From: DATLGB01 sp037724045
Lineage (GTDB): Bacteria > Actinomycetota > Thermoleophilia > Solirubrobacterales > Solirubrobacteraceae
Direction: 5' to 3'
Assembly (NCBI GenBank): GCA_037724045.1
Contig: JBBJOW010000002.1
Coordinates: 55,600 to 119,599 of the forward strand
Length of the DNA stretch: 64,000 nucleotides
The stretch's first letter is position 1. The number at the start of each line of letters is the position of its first letter. The position numbers and the translations under genes are program-made. This document shows positions 53,221-60,289 of the stretch, one piece after another. The notes below the pieces were generated by a model. That model had not been told where the DNA came from and did not search any database. It was given only the letters and a program-made list of their open reading frames with translations.

Positions 53221-54135
53221 ATGCGAACCATCCTGACTGGAAAGCGTGGCATGGCGCCGGCCCTGTTGGTCGTCGTCATCGCCTGGGCGCTGTTGGCGGT
53301 GCTGCTGCTCACGGGCACGCTGATCGCCGCCCGCAGCATCGACGGTGACGTCGCCATCATCCGCCCGGAGGTCAACGACATCGCGATGGACACGCGCGGC
53401 ATCACCCGCGCCAAGAAGACGGTGCGCATAACGAAGGACATCGAGAAGTCGGTGGTGACGGCCAGCGGACTGCTCGACGACACGCTGATCGCCGCCCGCG
53501 CCATCGACCGCCGCGCCGAGTCGATCCTGGGCAACGCCGGCAGGATCAACGGCACGGTCCTCGCCATCAACGGCAACGCCCTCGCCATCAACGACACGGT
53601 CAACTCGATCGGTGCCAACGCCCGCGCGATCAACGACAACGCGCAGGCGATCAACGACAACGCGCTGGCGATCAACGCGAGCGCGGACTCGATCAACGCC
53701 AGCGTGCTCGGCGTCAACGTGGACGCCGGGTCGATCAGCACGAGCGTCGGCAGCATCGACGACCGGCTGTCTACGACCCTCGCGATCGTCGGCAAAATCG
53801 ACGGTGAAGTGCAGGGCATCAACGCGCGGGCCGAGGCTGCGCGCGGGGTCGTACGGCCGATCGGCAAAGACCTGAACACTGTCTTGGCGCTCGCACTCAA
53901 GGTCAACAGCCACGCGGAATCGATCGACTGCAGCAACCTGATCGAGGGCAGCGCCTGCCCGACCACCACCCCCGCGACGCGATACCGGTCGCCTCTGGTG
54001 CGCATCCTCGGCGGGGTGGAGCGCGGCGGCGGCAAGGGCAAGAAACGGCGCCCGGGGCGCCCGGGGAGCCCGGGGAGCGAACCGACGACGCCCCTCAACG
54101 ACGTAATCGATCAGATCTTCTCGATCAAGCCGTGA
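53221..54135 (+). CDS. Membrane-anchored heptad-repeat protein C with basic C-terminus
   Basis: A 304-residue protein. TM is at about 14-36 (LLVVVIAWALLAVLLLTGTL). The outer part runs through heptads ending in Ile (NGTVLAI, NGNALAI, NDTVNSI, NDNAQAI, NDNALAI, NASADSI) at about 100-185, followed by two Cys (CSNLIEGSAC). A Lys/Arg/Gly-rich segment (ERGGGKGKKRRPGRPG) precedes the end (VIDQIFSIKP). The basic tail could touch a membrane, nucleic acid or an acidic partner; the acidic protein at 57.4 kb is a candidate. Coupled by overlap to the next gene. Confidence 0.7.
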   Translation: MRTILTGKRGMAPALLVVVIAWALLAVLLLTGTLIAARSIDGDVAIIRPEVNDIAMDTRGITRAKKTVRITKDIEKSVVTASGLLDDTLIAARAIDRRAESILGNAGRINGTVLAINGNALAINDTVNSIGANARAINDNAQAINDNALAINASADSINASVLGVNVDAGSISTSVGSIDDRLSTTLAIVGKIDGEVQGINARAEAARGVVRPIGKDLNTVLALALKVNSHAESIDCSNLIEGSACPTTTPATRYRSPLVRILGGVERGGGKGKKRRPGRPGSPGSEPTTPLNDVIDQIFSIKP

Positions 54136-54770
54136 TCGCAGCCGCCCGCAAGCGGGCGCGCTGGGGAGTGCCGGCCGGGATAGCGGTCGTCGCGGTCTTC
54201 GCCGCGGCGGCCGTCCTGGGACGCGGCTCTGTCTCCTCCCCCCCGACCGCTGAGCCGGCGCCGGACGCGCCCACCACCGTCACCGGACCGCCCCTCACCG
54301 CAACGCCGGCCACAGATCAGGACACCGAGAGGTTCGCCGATCCCGAGAGCGGCTTCTCGATCGACTACCCGGCGACCTGGAGGCGCCTAGCCGCTCCTGA
54401 CAAGCAGGTGCGACTGCTGGTCACCGACAAAGCAACCACGTCGCTGCTCGTCCGCGACGCCCCCCTCGGGCTCGAGGTGACCCCGGACACGCTGGGGGTT
54501 GCGCGCGATTTCACGGACACCCTCGTGCGGGCGGACAGCAGCGTCCGCATGCTCGCAAAGCCCGAGTTCGTCACGCTCGACGGGTTGCCGGGCGTGCGCT
54601 ACCGCTACACGTTTGACGACGGCCGCGGGGGCGGCGCGCACGTCCACTACTTCCTGTTCAAAGGCAGACGCCTGCTCACGCTCGTGTTCCAAGTGCCCGG
54701 CGCGCGGGCACTCGAGCGCCGCTCAGGCCTTCTGGACCGAGTCGCCGGAACCTTCCGAGCGACCGACTAG
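54132..54770 (+). CDS. Membrane-anchored extracytoplasmic protein, LpqN/PsbP-like domain
   Basis: A 212-residue protein from a GTG overlapping the stop of protein C. TM is at about 12-32 (GVPAGIAVVAVFAAAAVLG), a Pro/Thr linker follows to about 65, then a soluble domain: ERFADPESGFSIDYPATWRR, APLGLEVTPDTLGVARDFTD, LDGLPGVRYRYTFDDG, GRRLLTLVFQVPG. This FxDPExGFSIxYPxxW pattern is seen in PsbP/Mog1- and LpqN-like lipid-anchored proteins. Its own TAG stop is the insertion point of the foldback element that follows. Likely an outer-face partner of the stalk proteins. Confidence 0.72.
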   Translation: MIAAARKRARWGVPAGIAVVAVFAAAAVLGRGSVSSPPTAEPAPDAPTTVTGPPLTATPATDQDTERFADPESGFSIDYPATWRRLAAPDKQVRLLVTDKATTSLLVRDAPLGLEVTPDTLGVARDFTDTLVRADSSVRMLAKPEFVTLDGLPGVRYRYTFDDGRGGGAHVHYFLFKGRRLLTLVFQVPGARALERRSGLLDRVAGTFRATD

Positions 54771-55160
54771 TGGTGCGCCCGGCAAGGTTCGCCGGGTCGG
54801 CGGCGATGCCGTGTGGATGCTGCGGCGTGCACGCGTTTCGGCCGGTGTACCTCAGGTACATGGGCTGAACGCGGGTGCGGCGCAGCGCCGCACGGCGCGC
54901 CGCAACCCGGTGAACGTTGGCGGGTGCGCCACTAGCGACGACACGAGGCCGAGGCCCAGCGAGAGGTTCGCCGATCCCGAGAGCGGCTTCTCGATCGACT
55001 ACCCGGCGACCTGGAGGCGCCTAGCCGCTCCTGACAAGCAGGTGCGACTGCTGGTCACCGACAAAGCAACCACGTCGCTGCTCGTCCGCGACGCCCCCCT
55101 CGGGCTCGAGGTGACCCCGGACACGCTGGGGGTTGCGCGCGATTTCACGGACACCCTCGT
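54326..55160. repeat. 201-bp direct repeat from a partial gene duplication
   Basis: Bases 54326-54526 and 54960-55160 are identical. A 72-base tail (54699-54770 = 55221-55292) and a 28-base flank (54931-54958 = 55288-55315) are also repeated. These are pieces of one tandem duplication of the PsbP/LpqN-like gene, later altered by deletion and insertion. Confidence 0.9.
54770..54932. mobile_element. MITE-like foldback element at a TA (CTAG) target
   Basis: A 163-base noncoding element. Its ends GTGGTGCGCCCG and CGGGTGCGCCAC are inverted repeats with two differences, and the whole element folds on itself around GTACCTCAGGTAC (centre 54853), including a GTGCGGCGC/GCGCCGCAC hairpin. It is flanked by TA (within CTAG) on both sides. 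The unoccupied sequence GACCGACTAGCGACG is preserved at 55283-55297 in the duplicated copy. This is the pattern of nonautonomous IS630/Tc1-type elements, which duplicate TA and favour CTAG. No transposase is in the window. Confidence 0.72.
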
Positions 55161-55292
55161 TCAGGAGGACACCCTCGTTCAGGATTTCACGGACACCCTC
55201 GTGCAGGCGGACAGCAACTTGGCGCGCGGGCACTCGAGCGCCGCTCAGGCCTTCTGGACCGAGTCGCCGGAACCTTCCGAGCGACCGACTAG
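54960..55292 (+). pseudogene. Truncated duplicate of the PsbP/LpqN-like gene
   Basis: The duplicate lacks the signal/TM part. It keeps the first 201 bases of the soluble domain, then a small local repeat (GACACCCTCGTTCAG twice), then jumps over about 157 bases to the last 72 bases, now in another frame. It cannot give the original protein. Its last 48 bases on the minus strand now encode the C-terminus of the convergent DUF4383 gene. Confidence 0.8.
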
Positions 55293-55676
55293 CGACGACA
55301 CGAGGCCGAGGCCCAAAGCAGTCACCCCAGACGCGATGTGCAGGAACTGGTCGGACGCCAAGGCGTCGCTGATCGAGATGATCTGCAGCCGGTTCTCGAA
55401 CCCGAGGTAGGCGGCGAGCAGGTAGAAGATGCCGCCGCCGATCAGTGCTCCCTCGGTTGCGGTCCGCCCAAGCCGTGCCGCCAGCAGCAGATACGCGCCG
55501 ATGCCGAGATGGACGACGTTGTGAAACGGATTGATGTCGAACCCGAGGAGGGTGTCGCCGGTGTCCGTGACGAACCCGCCGAACCCCGTGATCGCGAAAC
55601 CGATCAGTCCGGCTCCCACGTAGACGACGCCCACGATGGCCGCCCCCAGCTGCGCGATGCTCCGCTCCGTACCCAT
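55245..55676 (-). CDS. DUF4383-family membrane protein
   Basis: A 143-residue protein with four TM segments, from MGTERSIAQLG at 55676. It has LGFDINPFHNVVHLGIGAYL, the conserved DUF4383 signature, then GALIGGGIFYLLAAYLGF. Function is unknown. The last residues (VGRSEGSGDSVQKA) are encoded antisense to the duplicated PsbP/LpqN-like gene tail, so the C-terminus may have been altered by the duplication. Confidence 0.85.
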   Translation of the reverse strand: MGTERSIAQLGAAIVGVVYVGAGLIGFAITGFGGFVTDTGDTLLGFDINPFHNVVHLGIGAYLLLAARLGRTATEGALIGGGIFYLLAAYLGFENRLQIISISDALASDQFLHIASGVTALGLGLVSSLVGRSEGSGDSVQKA

Positions 55677-55757
55677 TCCTGCCTCCCCTGCCTTTGCCCT
55701 GCCTTGCCTTGGCTCCCCTCCGGTCATGCTAATCGGCGCGGCGCCCGGAGTCCAGCG

Positions 55758-56024
55758 TCACTCGATACGACTTCCCTTCAGTTCGGACAGCTCCTCCTCG
55801 AACGGGTCGCCGAGCAGCCGCAGGAACTCCAGGGTCGACGCGGCCTCCTCGGCGTCGATCAGCGACATCGCAAAGCCGACGTGAATGAGCACCCAGTCCC
55901 CGACCTCGGCACCGTCGAGCAGACCGAGGTTGACCGCGCGCACGACTCCGGACACGTCGGCCTTTGCGATCGACGTGTCACGGTCGACCCACTCCACGAT
56001 CTGTCCGGGAATCCCTAAACACAT
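55758..56024 (-). CDS. hypC: Second hydrogenase chaperone HypC
   Basis: An 88-residue HypC. MCLGIPGQIVEWVDRD carries the essential Cys2, so the Met at 56024 is chosen over two upstream Mets. DWVLIHVGFAMSLIDAEEAA is the second conserved block. It is a single gene, apart from both hyp clusters, and points toward the second hydrogenase operon on the same strand. It probably serves that enzyme, as large subunits often need their own HypC. Confidence 0.9.
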   Translation of the reverse strand: MCLGIPGQIVEWVDRDTSIAKADVSGVVRAVNLGLLDGAEVGDWVLIHVGFAMSLIDAEEAASTLEFLRLLGDPFEEELSELKGSRIE

Positions 56025-56075
56025 AAAGTCCATGATAGGTGCACTTGACATGTACCGGTGTGTTAGTCTTGCGAA

Positions 56076-56339
56076 ATGGTCCTGTTCGCGTCCACCGGCG
56101 GCTGGCTTTTGGGGCTCGGCATAGGCTTTGCGATCGTGGTCGTCGTCGTCGTGCTGGTGGCGACGATCCTGCTCTACGCGGCACGCATCGGCGACCAGGC
56201 GCAGACGGGCATCACGGCAATGGACGATGCGCGCGCCAACACCCTTGCGGTCTGGGACCTTCAGGCGCTGAACTCGTCGGTGACGGGCATCTGGCGCTCC
56301 GCCGAGGACGTCACCCGGCTGCTTGGGGAGCGGCGATGA
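56076..56339 (+). CDS. Small one-TM protein 1 of the coupled membrane set
   Basis: An 87-residue protein. TM is at about 9-33 (GLGIGFAIVVVVVVLVATILLY), followed by a helical soluble tail (RIGDQAQTGITAMDDARANT, WDLQALNSSVTGIWRSAEDV). No family recognised. It starts a six-gene series where each stop overlaps the next start by 1 or 4 bases. Divergent from the second hypC. Confidence 0.68.
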   Translation: MVLFASTGGWLLGLGIGFAIVVVVVVLVATILLYAARIGDQAQTGITAMDDARANTLAVWDLQALNSSVTGIWRSAEDVTRLLGERR

Positions 56340-56635
56340 TCGTCGCCGCCACCAGCGCCGACGAGCGCACCCTGTGGATGATCGCCCTGGGCATCGGCGC
56401 CGTGGTGCTGGTCGTGGTCGTCCTGCTGCTCACGCTGCTGTGGTCGCTCGTGCGCGAGATCGACGATGGCGTCACGAATCTGTGGACGGTGACCAAGCGA
56501 CTGGCGATCAATACGACGGGCATGTACCAGCTCGCCGGCACGGCCTCGATCCTGCGCGCGCTGCGCGAGGAGGCCTTGCGTCAGGACAAGCTCCTCTCCG
56601 AACCTGAGCCACCGCGAGAAAGGGCACGCCTGTGA
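56336..56635 (+). CDS. Small one-TM protein 2 of the coupled membrane set
   Basis: A 99-residue protein. TM is at about 14-37 (MIALGIGAVVLVVVVLLLTLLW). The tail has REIDDGVTNLWTVTKRLAINT, then helix to a charged end. Start overlaps the previous stop (ATGA). No family recognised. Confidence 0.66.
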   Translation: MIVAATSADERTLWMIALGIGAVVLVVVVLLLTLLWSLVREIDDGVTNLWTVTKRLAINTTGMYQLAGTASILRALREEALRQDKLLSEPEPPRERARL

Positions 56636-56907
56636 GCATCGGTCTGCTGACCTTCCTGGCCGTCTTCGAGGTCGTCGCACTCGTCGTCGTGCTCGCCATC
56701 TACCTGTTGATCGTGGCGCGCCAGCTGCGCTCCATCGCGTCGACGCTCGCGGAGGTCGATTGGGGTGCGCGCGCGGTGGAACGTCAGCTGCGGGCGGTGC
56801 GGTCCAACGTCATTCACATCAACTCGACGCTGACGGACATCGCCACGGCACTGCCCGGCGTCACCAACAAGGTCGAGGCCCTCGGCAGCGGGAGACGAGC
56901 GCCATGA
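56632..56907 (+). CDS. Small one-TM protein 3 of the coupled membrane set
   Basis: A 91-residue protein from GTG. TM is at about 4-28 (LLTFLAVFEVVALVVVLAIYL). The tail is helical with seven-residue spacing (QLRSIASTLAEVDWGARAVE, NVIHINSTLTDIATALPGVT), which resembles the xINxxL pattern of the large stalk proteins and hints at a shared assembly. Confidence 0.66.
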   Translation: MSIGLLTFLAVFEVVALVVVLAIYLLIVARQLRSIASTLAEVDWGARAVERQLRAVRSNVIHINSTLTDIATALPGVTNKVEALGSGRRAP

Positions 56908-57152
56908 CGCTCCTGTGGATCGGCAACATCCTGCTCATATTCGTTGTGCTCCCCGTCGTGGTCGTCATCCTCCACAGCGTGCTCGCGCCGGCCCGTGAGA
57001 TCAAGATCTACGCCGACGACATCGCCGCCAAGGGAGGGCTGTTCGGCCCGCACCTCACCGCGCTCGAGGAGCTCGCCACCACGCGCGATCTCGTCAAGCA
57101 GGCAGGCGTCGAGATCGACAGCTACGTCCGCGCGCTGGATAGGGTCCGCTGA
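56904..57152 (+). CDS. Small one-TM protein 4 of the coupled membrane set
   Basis: An 82-residue protein. TM is at about 3-26 (LLWIGNILLIFVVLPVVVVIL), followed by APAREIKIYADDIAAKGG and a helix (HLTALEELATTRDLVKQAGV). Coupled by ATGA. No family recognised. Confidence 0.66.
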   Translation: MTLLWIGNILLIFVVLPVVVVILHSVLAPAREIKIYADDIAAKGGLFGPHLTALEELATTRDLVKQAGVEIDSYVRALDRVR

Positions 57153-57445
57153 TGGACATAGCCCACGTGGTCCTGCTGATCGGCGTCACCATCGCGATCG
57201 CCGTGATCGCGCTTTACCTGATCGCCATCGGCCTGATCCTCAAGCGCGTCTACGACCAGCTGAACGTGATCCTCGGTGCGGTGGGCGACGTGATCGGGGC
57301 CACGGCCCCGGCCGGCGCCGTCATCGACGAGATCAACGGCGACCTCGCCAGGGCACAGACGCAGCTCGCGACTGCCGTCCAGCGGCTCGAGGAGCGCCGC
57401 CGCGAGGAGGAGCCGGTCGCTTCCGGGCCGGAGCCGTACGCATGA
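57152..57445 (+). CDS. Small one-TM protein 5 of the coupled membrane set
   Basis: A 97-residue protein. TM is at about 6-30 (VLLIGVTIAIAVIALYLIAIG), then a helix-rich tail (RVYDQLNVILGAVGDVIGAT, LARAQTQLATAVQRLEERRR). Start overlaps the previous stop (TGATG). No family recognised. Confidence 0.66.
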   Translation: MDIAHVVLLIGVTIAIAVIALYLIAIGLILKRVYDQLNVILGAVGDVIGATAPAGAVIDEINGDLARAQTQLATAVQRLEERRREEEPVASGPEPYA

Positions 57446-57654
57446 GCACCGAGGATCCAAACGAGCAGACCACCGGCGAGGACGAGGACGAGGCCCACGG
57501 CGGGGAGGGATCCGAGGAGCGTGGCATCGAGGGCGACGCGCAGGTGGGCACGGGCGAGAACCCGGGCGTCGGCGGCTACGGCGATCGTAATCCGGAGTCA
57601 GACATGCCGAGCATTCCCACTGCGCCCGAGACGCACGACGGCGCGGACGACTGA
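57442..57654 (+). CDS. Small acidic disordered protein
   Basis: A 70-residue protein, very acidic (EDPNEQTTGEDEDEAHGGEG), Gly-rich, with no TM. Probably disordered. It ends the coupled series and its 3' end overlaps the convergent VWA gene by 79 bases. An acidic linker or partner for a basic tail is a guess. Confidence 0.6.
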   Translation: MSTEDPNEQTTGEDEDEAHGGEGSEERGIEGDAQVGTGENPGVGGYGDRNPESDMPSIPTAPETHDGADD

Positions 57655-58916
57655 GCCGGGGCGGCGCGGCGCGCCGGCCGCTCGGAGCCCAGACCGCCGA
57701 TCAGCCGGGCCAGGCCGGCCACGGCACGCGGATCGTGGCCTGGCACGAACTCGTCCACGAAGGGCATGGCGGCGCGCATCCCGATGGCGAGCGGTTGCTC
57801 GTCGACGGTCATCGGCCGCGGGTTGATCCACACGAGCCGCCGCGCCTGCAGCTGCAGGCGCCGCACCTCGGCGGCGAGAACGACCGGATCGCCCCGGTCC
57901 CAGCCGTCGCTCACCACCATCACGATCGCCCCGCGGGCGAACCCACGGCGCCCGTAGGTGCGGTTGAACTCTCCGAGCGCGGAGCCGATCCGCGTGCCAC
58001 CCGACCAGTCGGGCACCGTGGCGCGGGCCTGCTCGAGCGCGCGCTCGAGGTCGCGACCGTCGAGGGACCGGGTGAGCCGCGTCAGCCGCGTCGCGAACAC
58101 GAAGGCCTCGGCCTTACGGCCGGCGGTGACCGCCGCCTTCAGCGAAGCGAGCAGCACGCGCGAGTAGCGCTCCATGGAGCCCGACACGTCGCAGAGGAAG
58201 ACCAGCCGCCGCGGGCGCCGGGTAGGCGCGGTGAAGGCCAGGCGGAAGGTCTCGCCCTCGGTGGCGAGCGATTGCTGCAGGGTCCGGCGCACGTCGAGCC
58301 GGTTCCCGGACCGGGATGGCCGGGCGCGGCGCGAACGGCGCTCGGGCGCCGAGCGGCGGATCTCCTCGGCGAGCCGGCGCAGCGCCGCGAGCTCGTCTTC
58401 GCGGAAGCCGATCCGCTCCTTCTCGCTGAGCATATCCGCAGCACTCCAGGCCGCGAGCACCCCGATCTGCTGGTTGCTCATCGCCTCCTCGCCTTCCGCG
58501 CTGGGGAGGTCGCGCGTGCCGCGCTTGCCTTGGCCGTCCACCGGCGCCGCCGTGTCGCCCTGGCCGCCGAACTGCGGGAGCGCCTCGCCGCCGTGATGGG
58601 AGCCCATCATGCGCGCGTCGCTCTCGCCGTGCTCCGCGCCGCCCTCGGCCAGCAGCAGCGAGCGGCCCTCCCAGAAGCGCTCGAACAGCGTGTCGAACAC
58701 CGCTCGCTCGTCGGGATGGTGCACGAAGGCGCAGCGCGCGGCGCAGAAGACCTGGTGCCGGCTGCGGACGTCGATCTCGGCCAGGGCGCGCAGGAACACG
58801 TGCTCGCTGTCGACGCTCGAGGACAGTCCGAATTCGCGCAGCCCGCGCGCGAAGCCGACCGCCGCTGCCATCACGGCCTGGTCGGGCGAGCGCTGTGGTG
58901 CTTCAGACCGTCTCAC
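57576..58916 (-). CDS. CoxE-like VWA-domain protein
   Basis: A 446-residue protein from a GTG at 58916 that overlaps the MoxR stop; an ATG at 58871 is the alternative. GFARGLREFGLSSSVDSEHV opens the CoxE family region. The VWA domain has the metal site DVSGSMERYSR, TRIGSALGEFNRTYG and VVSDGWDRGDP. CoxE proteins work with a MoxR/CoxD ATPase in assembling metalloenzymes such as CO dehydrogenase. Here the pair closes a hydrogenase operon, so a role in maturing or activating that enzyme is inferred. Confidence 0.88.
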   Translation of the reverse strand: MRRSEAPQRSPDQAVMAAAVGFARGLREFGLSSSVDSEHVFLRALAEIDVRSRHQVFCAARCAFVHHPDERAVFDTLFERFWEGRSLLLAEGGAEHGESDARMMGSHHGGEALPQFGGQGDTAAPVDGQGKRGTRDLPSAEGEEAMSNQQIGVLAAWSAADMLSEKERIGFREDELAALRRLAEEIRRSAPERRSRRARPSRSGNRLDVRRTLQQSLATEGETFRLAFTAPTRRPRRLVFLCDVSGSMERYSRVLLASLKAAVTAGRKAEAFVFATRLTRLTRSLDGRDLERALEQARATVPDWSGGTRIGSALGEFNRTYGRRGFARGAIVMVVSDGWDRGDPVVLAAEVRRLQLQARRLVWINPRPMTVDEQPLAIGMRAAMPFVDEFVPGHDPRAVAGLARLIGGLGSERPARRAAPAQSSAPSCVSGAVGMLGMSDSGLRSP

Positions 58917-59811
58917 CAGGAGGCTCCTCCCCGCGCAGTTCGGCGGTGCGCTCCGCCGAGCGCTGGACGAGGGCGTCGAGGCCCTTCCCGCGGATGCGCT
59001 CGAGGTCGTCGCGCTCCTTGAGCAGCGTGCCCAGTGTGCGATCGGCGGTCCGGGCATCGATCTCCTCGCGACCGAGCGTGTGGAACGCCTGAGCCCAGTC
59101 GAGCGTCTCCCCCACCCCCGGCGACCGGTAGAGATCCAGCCAGCGAAGGTCTTGGACGAACGCGCACACCTGCTGAGCGAGGCGCTCGCTGACGTGGGGC
59201 AGCCGCGCCCGCGCGATCGCGATCTCGCGCTGGAGGTCAGGGTGGTCGATCCAGTGGTAGAGGCAGCGCCGCTTGAGCGCCTCGTGCAGGTCGCGGGTGC
59301 GATTGGAGGTGATGATGACTATCGGCGGGCGCTCGGCGGCCACCACGCCGACCTCAGGGATCGTGACCTGGAAGTCGGAGAGGAATTCCAGCAGGAAGGC
59401 CTCGAACTCGTCGTCGGCACGGTCGAGCTCATCGATCAGCAGCACCGCGGGCCGCGCGGGGTCCGAAGTCAGCGCCTGCAGCAGCGGGCGGCGCAGCAGG
59501 AACTCCTCCGAATACAGCTGGGACGACCCGCCGGCGCGCAGCTGGAGGAGCTGGCGCGGGTAGTCCCAGTCATACAGCGCCTGGTGGACGTCGATGCCCT
59601 CGTAGCACTGCAGCCGGATCAGCGGTGCGCCCGTGGCGGCCGCCAGCGCTTTGGCCAGCTCGGTCTTGCCGACGCCGGGCTCGCCCTCCACCAGCAGCGG
59701 GCGACGCAGGCGCAGGGCCAGGAACACGACGGTGCCGAGGCCGTCGTCGACCAGGTAGCGCTCGCGGTGAAGCGCGCCGCAGAGTTCCTCGATGGACTCA
59801 AAGCCAGGCAC
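58903..59811 (-). CDS. MoxR/CoxD-type AAA+ ATPase
   Basis: A 302-residue ATPase. Walker A VEGEPGVGKTELAKAL is near 40-55, Walker B AVLLIDELDRADDEFEAFL near 122-140, sensor 1 VIITSNRTRDLHEALKRRC. The YDWDYPRQLLQLRAG segment is typical of the CoxD subgroup. It overlaps the maturation protease upstream and the VWA gene downstream by 14 bases each. Confidence 0.92.
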   Translation of the reverse strand: MPGFESIEELCGALHRERYLVDDGLGTVVFLALRLRRPLLVEGEPGVGKTELAKALAAATGAPLIRLQCYEGIDVHQALYDWDYPRQLLQLRAGGSSQLYSEEFLLRRPLLQALTSDPARPAVLLIDELDRADDEFEAFLLEFLSDFQVTIPEVGVVAAERPPIVIITSNRTRDLHEALKRRCLYHWIDHPDLQREIAIARARLPHVSERLAQQVCAFVQDLRWLDLYRSPGVGETLDWAQAFHTLGREEIDARTADRTLGTLLKERDDLERIRGKGLDALVQRSAERTAELRGEEPPGETV

Positions 59812-60289
59812 GGACGGTCTCCTCGATCCTGGCCACGGCAGGCGCGAGCGCGCGCTGGACGGGCTCCGACAGCCCCTGGCAGAGCTCTTCGACGTCCAGC
59901 GGCTGGCACCCGATGATCAGGACCCGGTCGGGCAGGATCCCCATGGTCTTGGCCATCGACAGGACGCGCTGCGGGTTGGCGAGGTGCACGTCCGGCACGT
60001 GCTCGCCGGGCTCGACCTCTGGTGTGATCGCAAAGACCGTTCCCGGCAGCGCGCCGCGATCCACGGCGTCGATGAGGACGAGGCCGTCGCAGCCGGCCAT
60101 CAGCTCCTGCAGCAGGGCGATGCCACCGATGCCGGTCTCCACCACGTCGGCGCCGGCGGGCAGATGGCCCAGGCGCTCGGTGACGGCCGGCCCGAAGCCG
60201 TCGTCGCCGCGCAGGACGTTGCCGACGCCGGCGACCAGGATGCGGCGGGCGCGAGGCCCCGCCGCCTCGGCGTGCAGCGACGCGCTCAC
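59798..60289 (-). CDS. Hydrogenase maturation protease (HybD/HycI family), second operon
   Basis: A 163-residue protease from GTG 60289. VAGVGNVLRGDDGFGPAV, LIDAVDRGALPG and DVHLANPQRVL place the three metal ligands. It likely trims the C-terminal peptide of the second large subunit. Start overlaps the NifU/Rieske gene stop. Confidence 0.9.
   Translation of the reverse strand: MSASLHAEAAGPRARRILVAGVGNVLRGDDGFGPAVTERLGHLPAGADVVETGIGGIALLQELMAGCDGLVLIDAVDRGALPGTVFAITPEVEPGEHVPDVHLANPQRVLSMAKTMGILPDRVLIIGCQPLDVEELCQGLSEPVQRALAPAVARIEETVRAWL

Noticed and set aside
54499..55410. Plus-strand 303-codon frame spanning the foldback element and the gene duplicate
   Set aside because: It starts out of frame within the PsbP/LpqN-like gene, crosses the noncoding element and then uses duplicated codons; a composite, not a gene.
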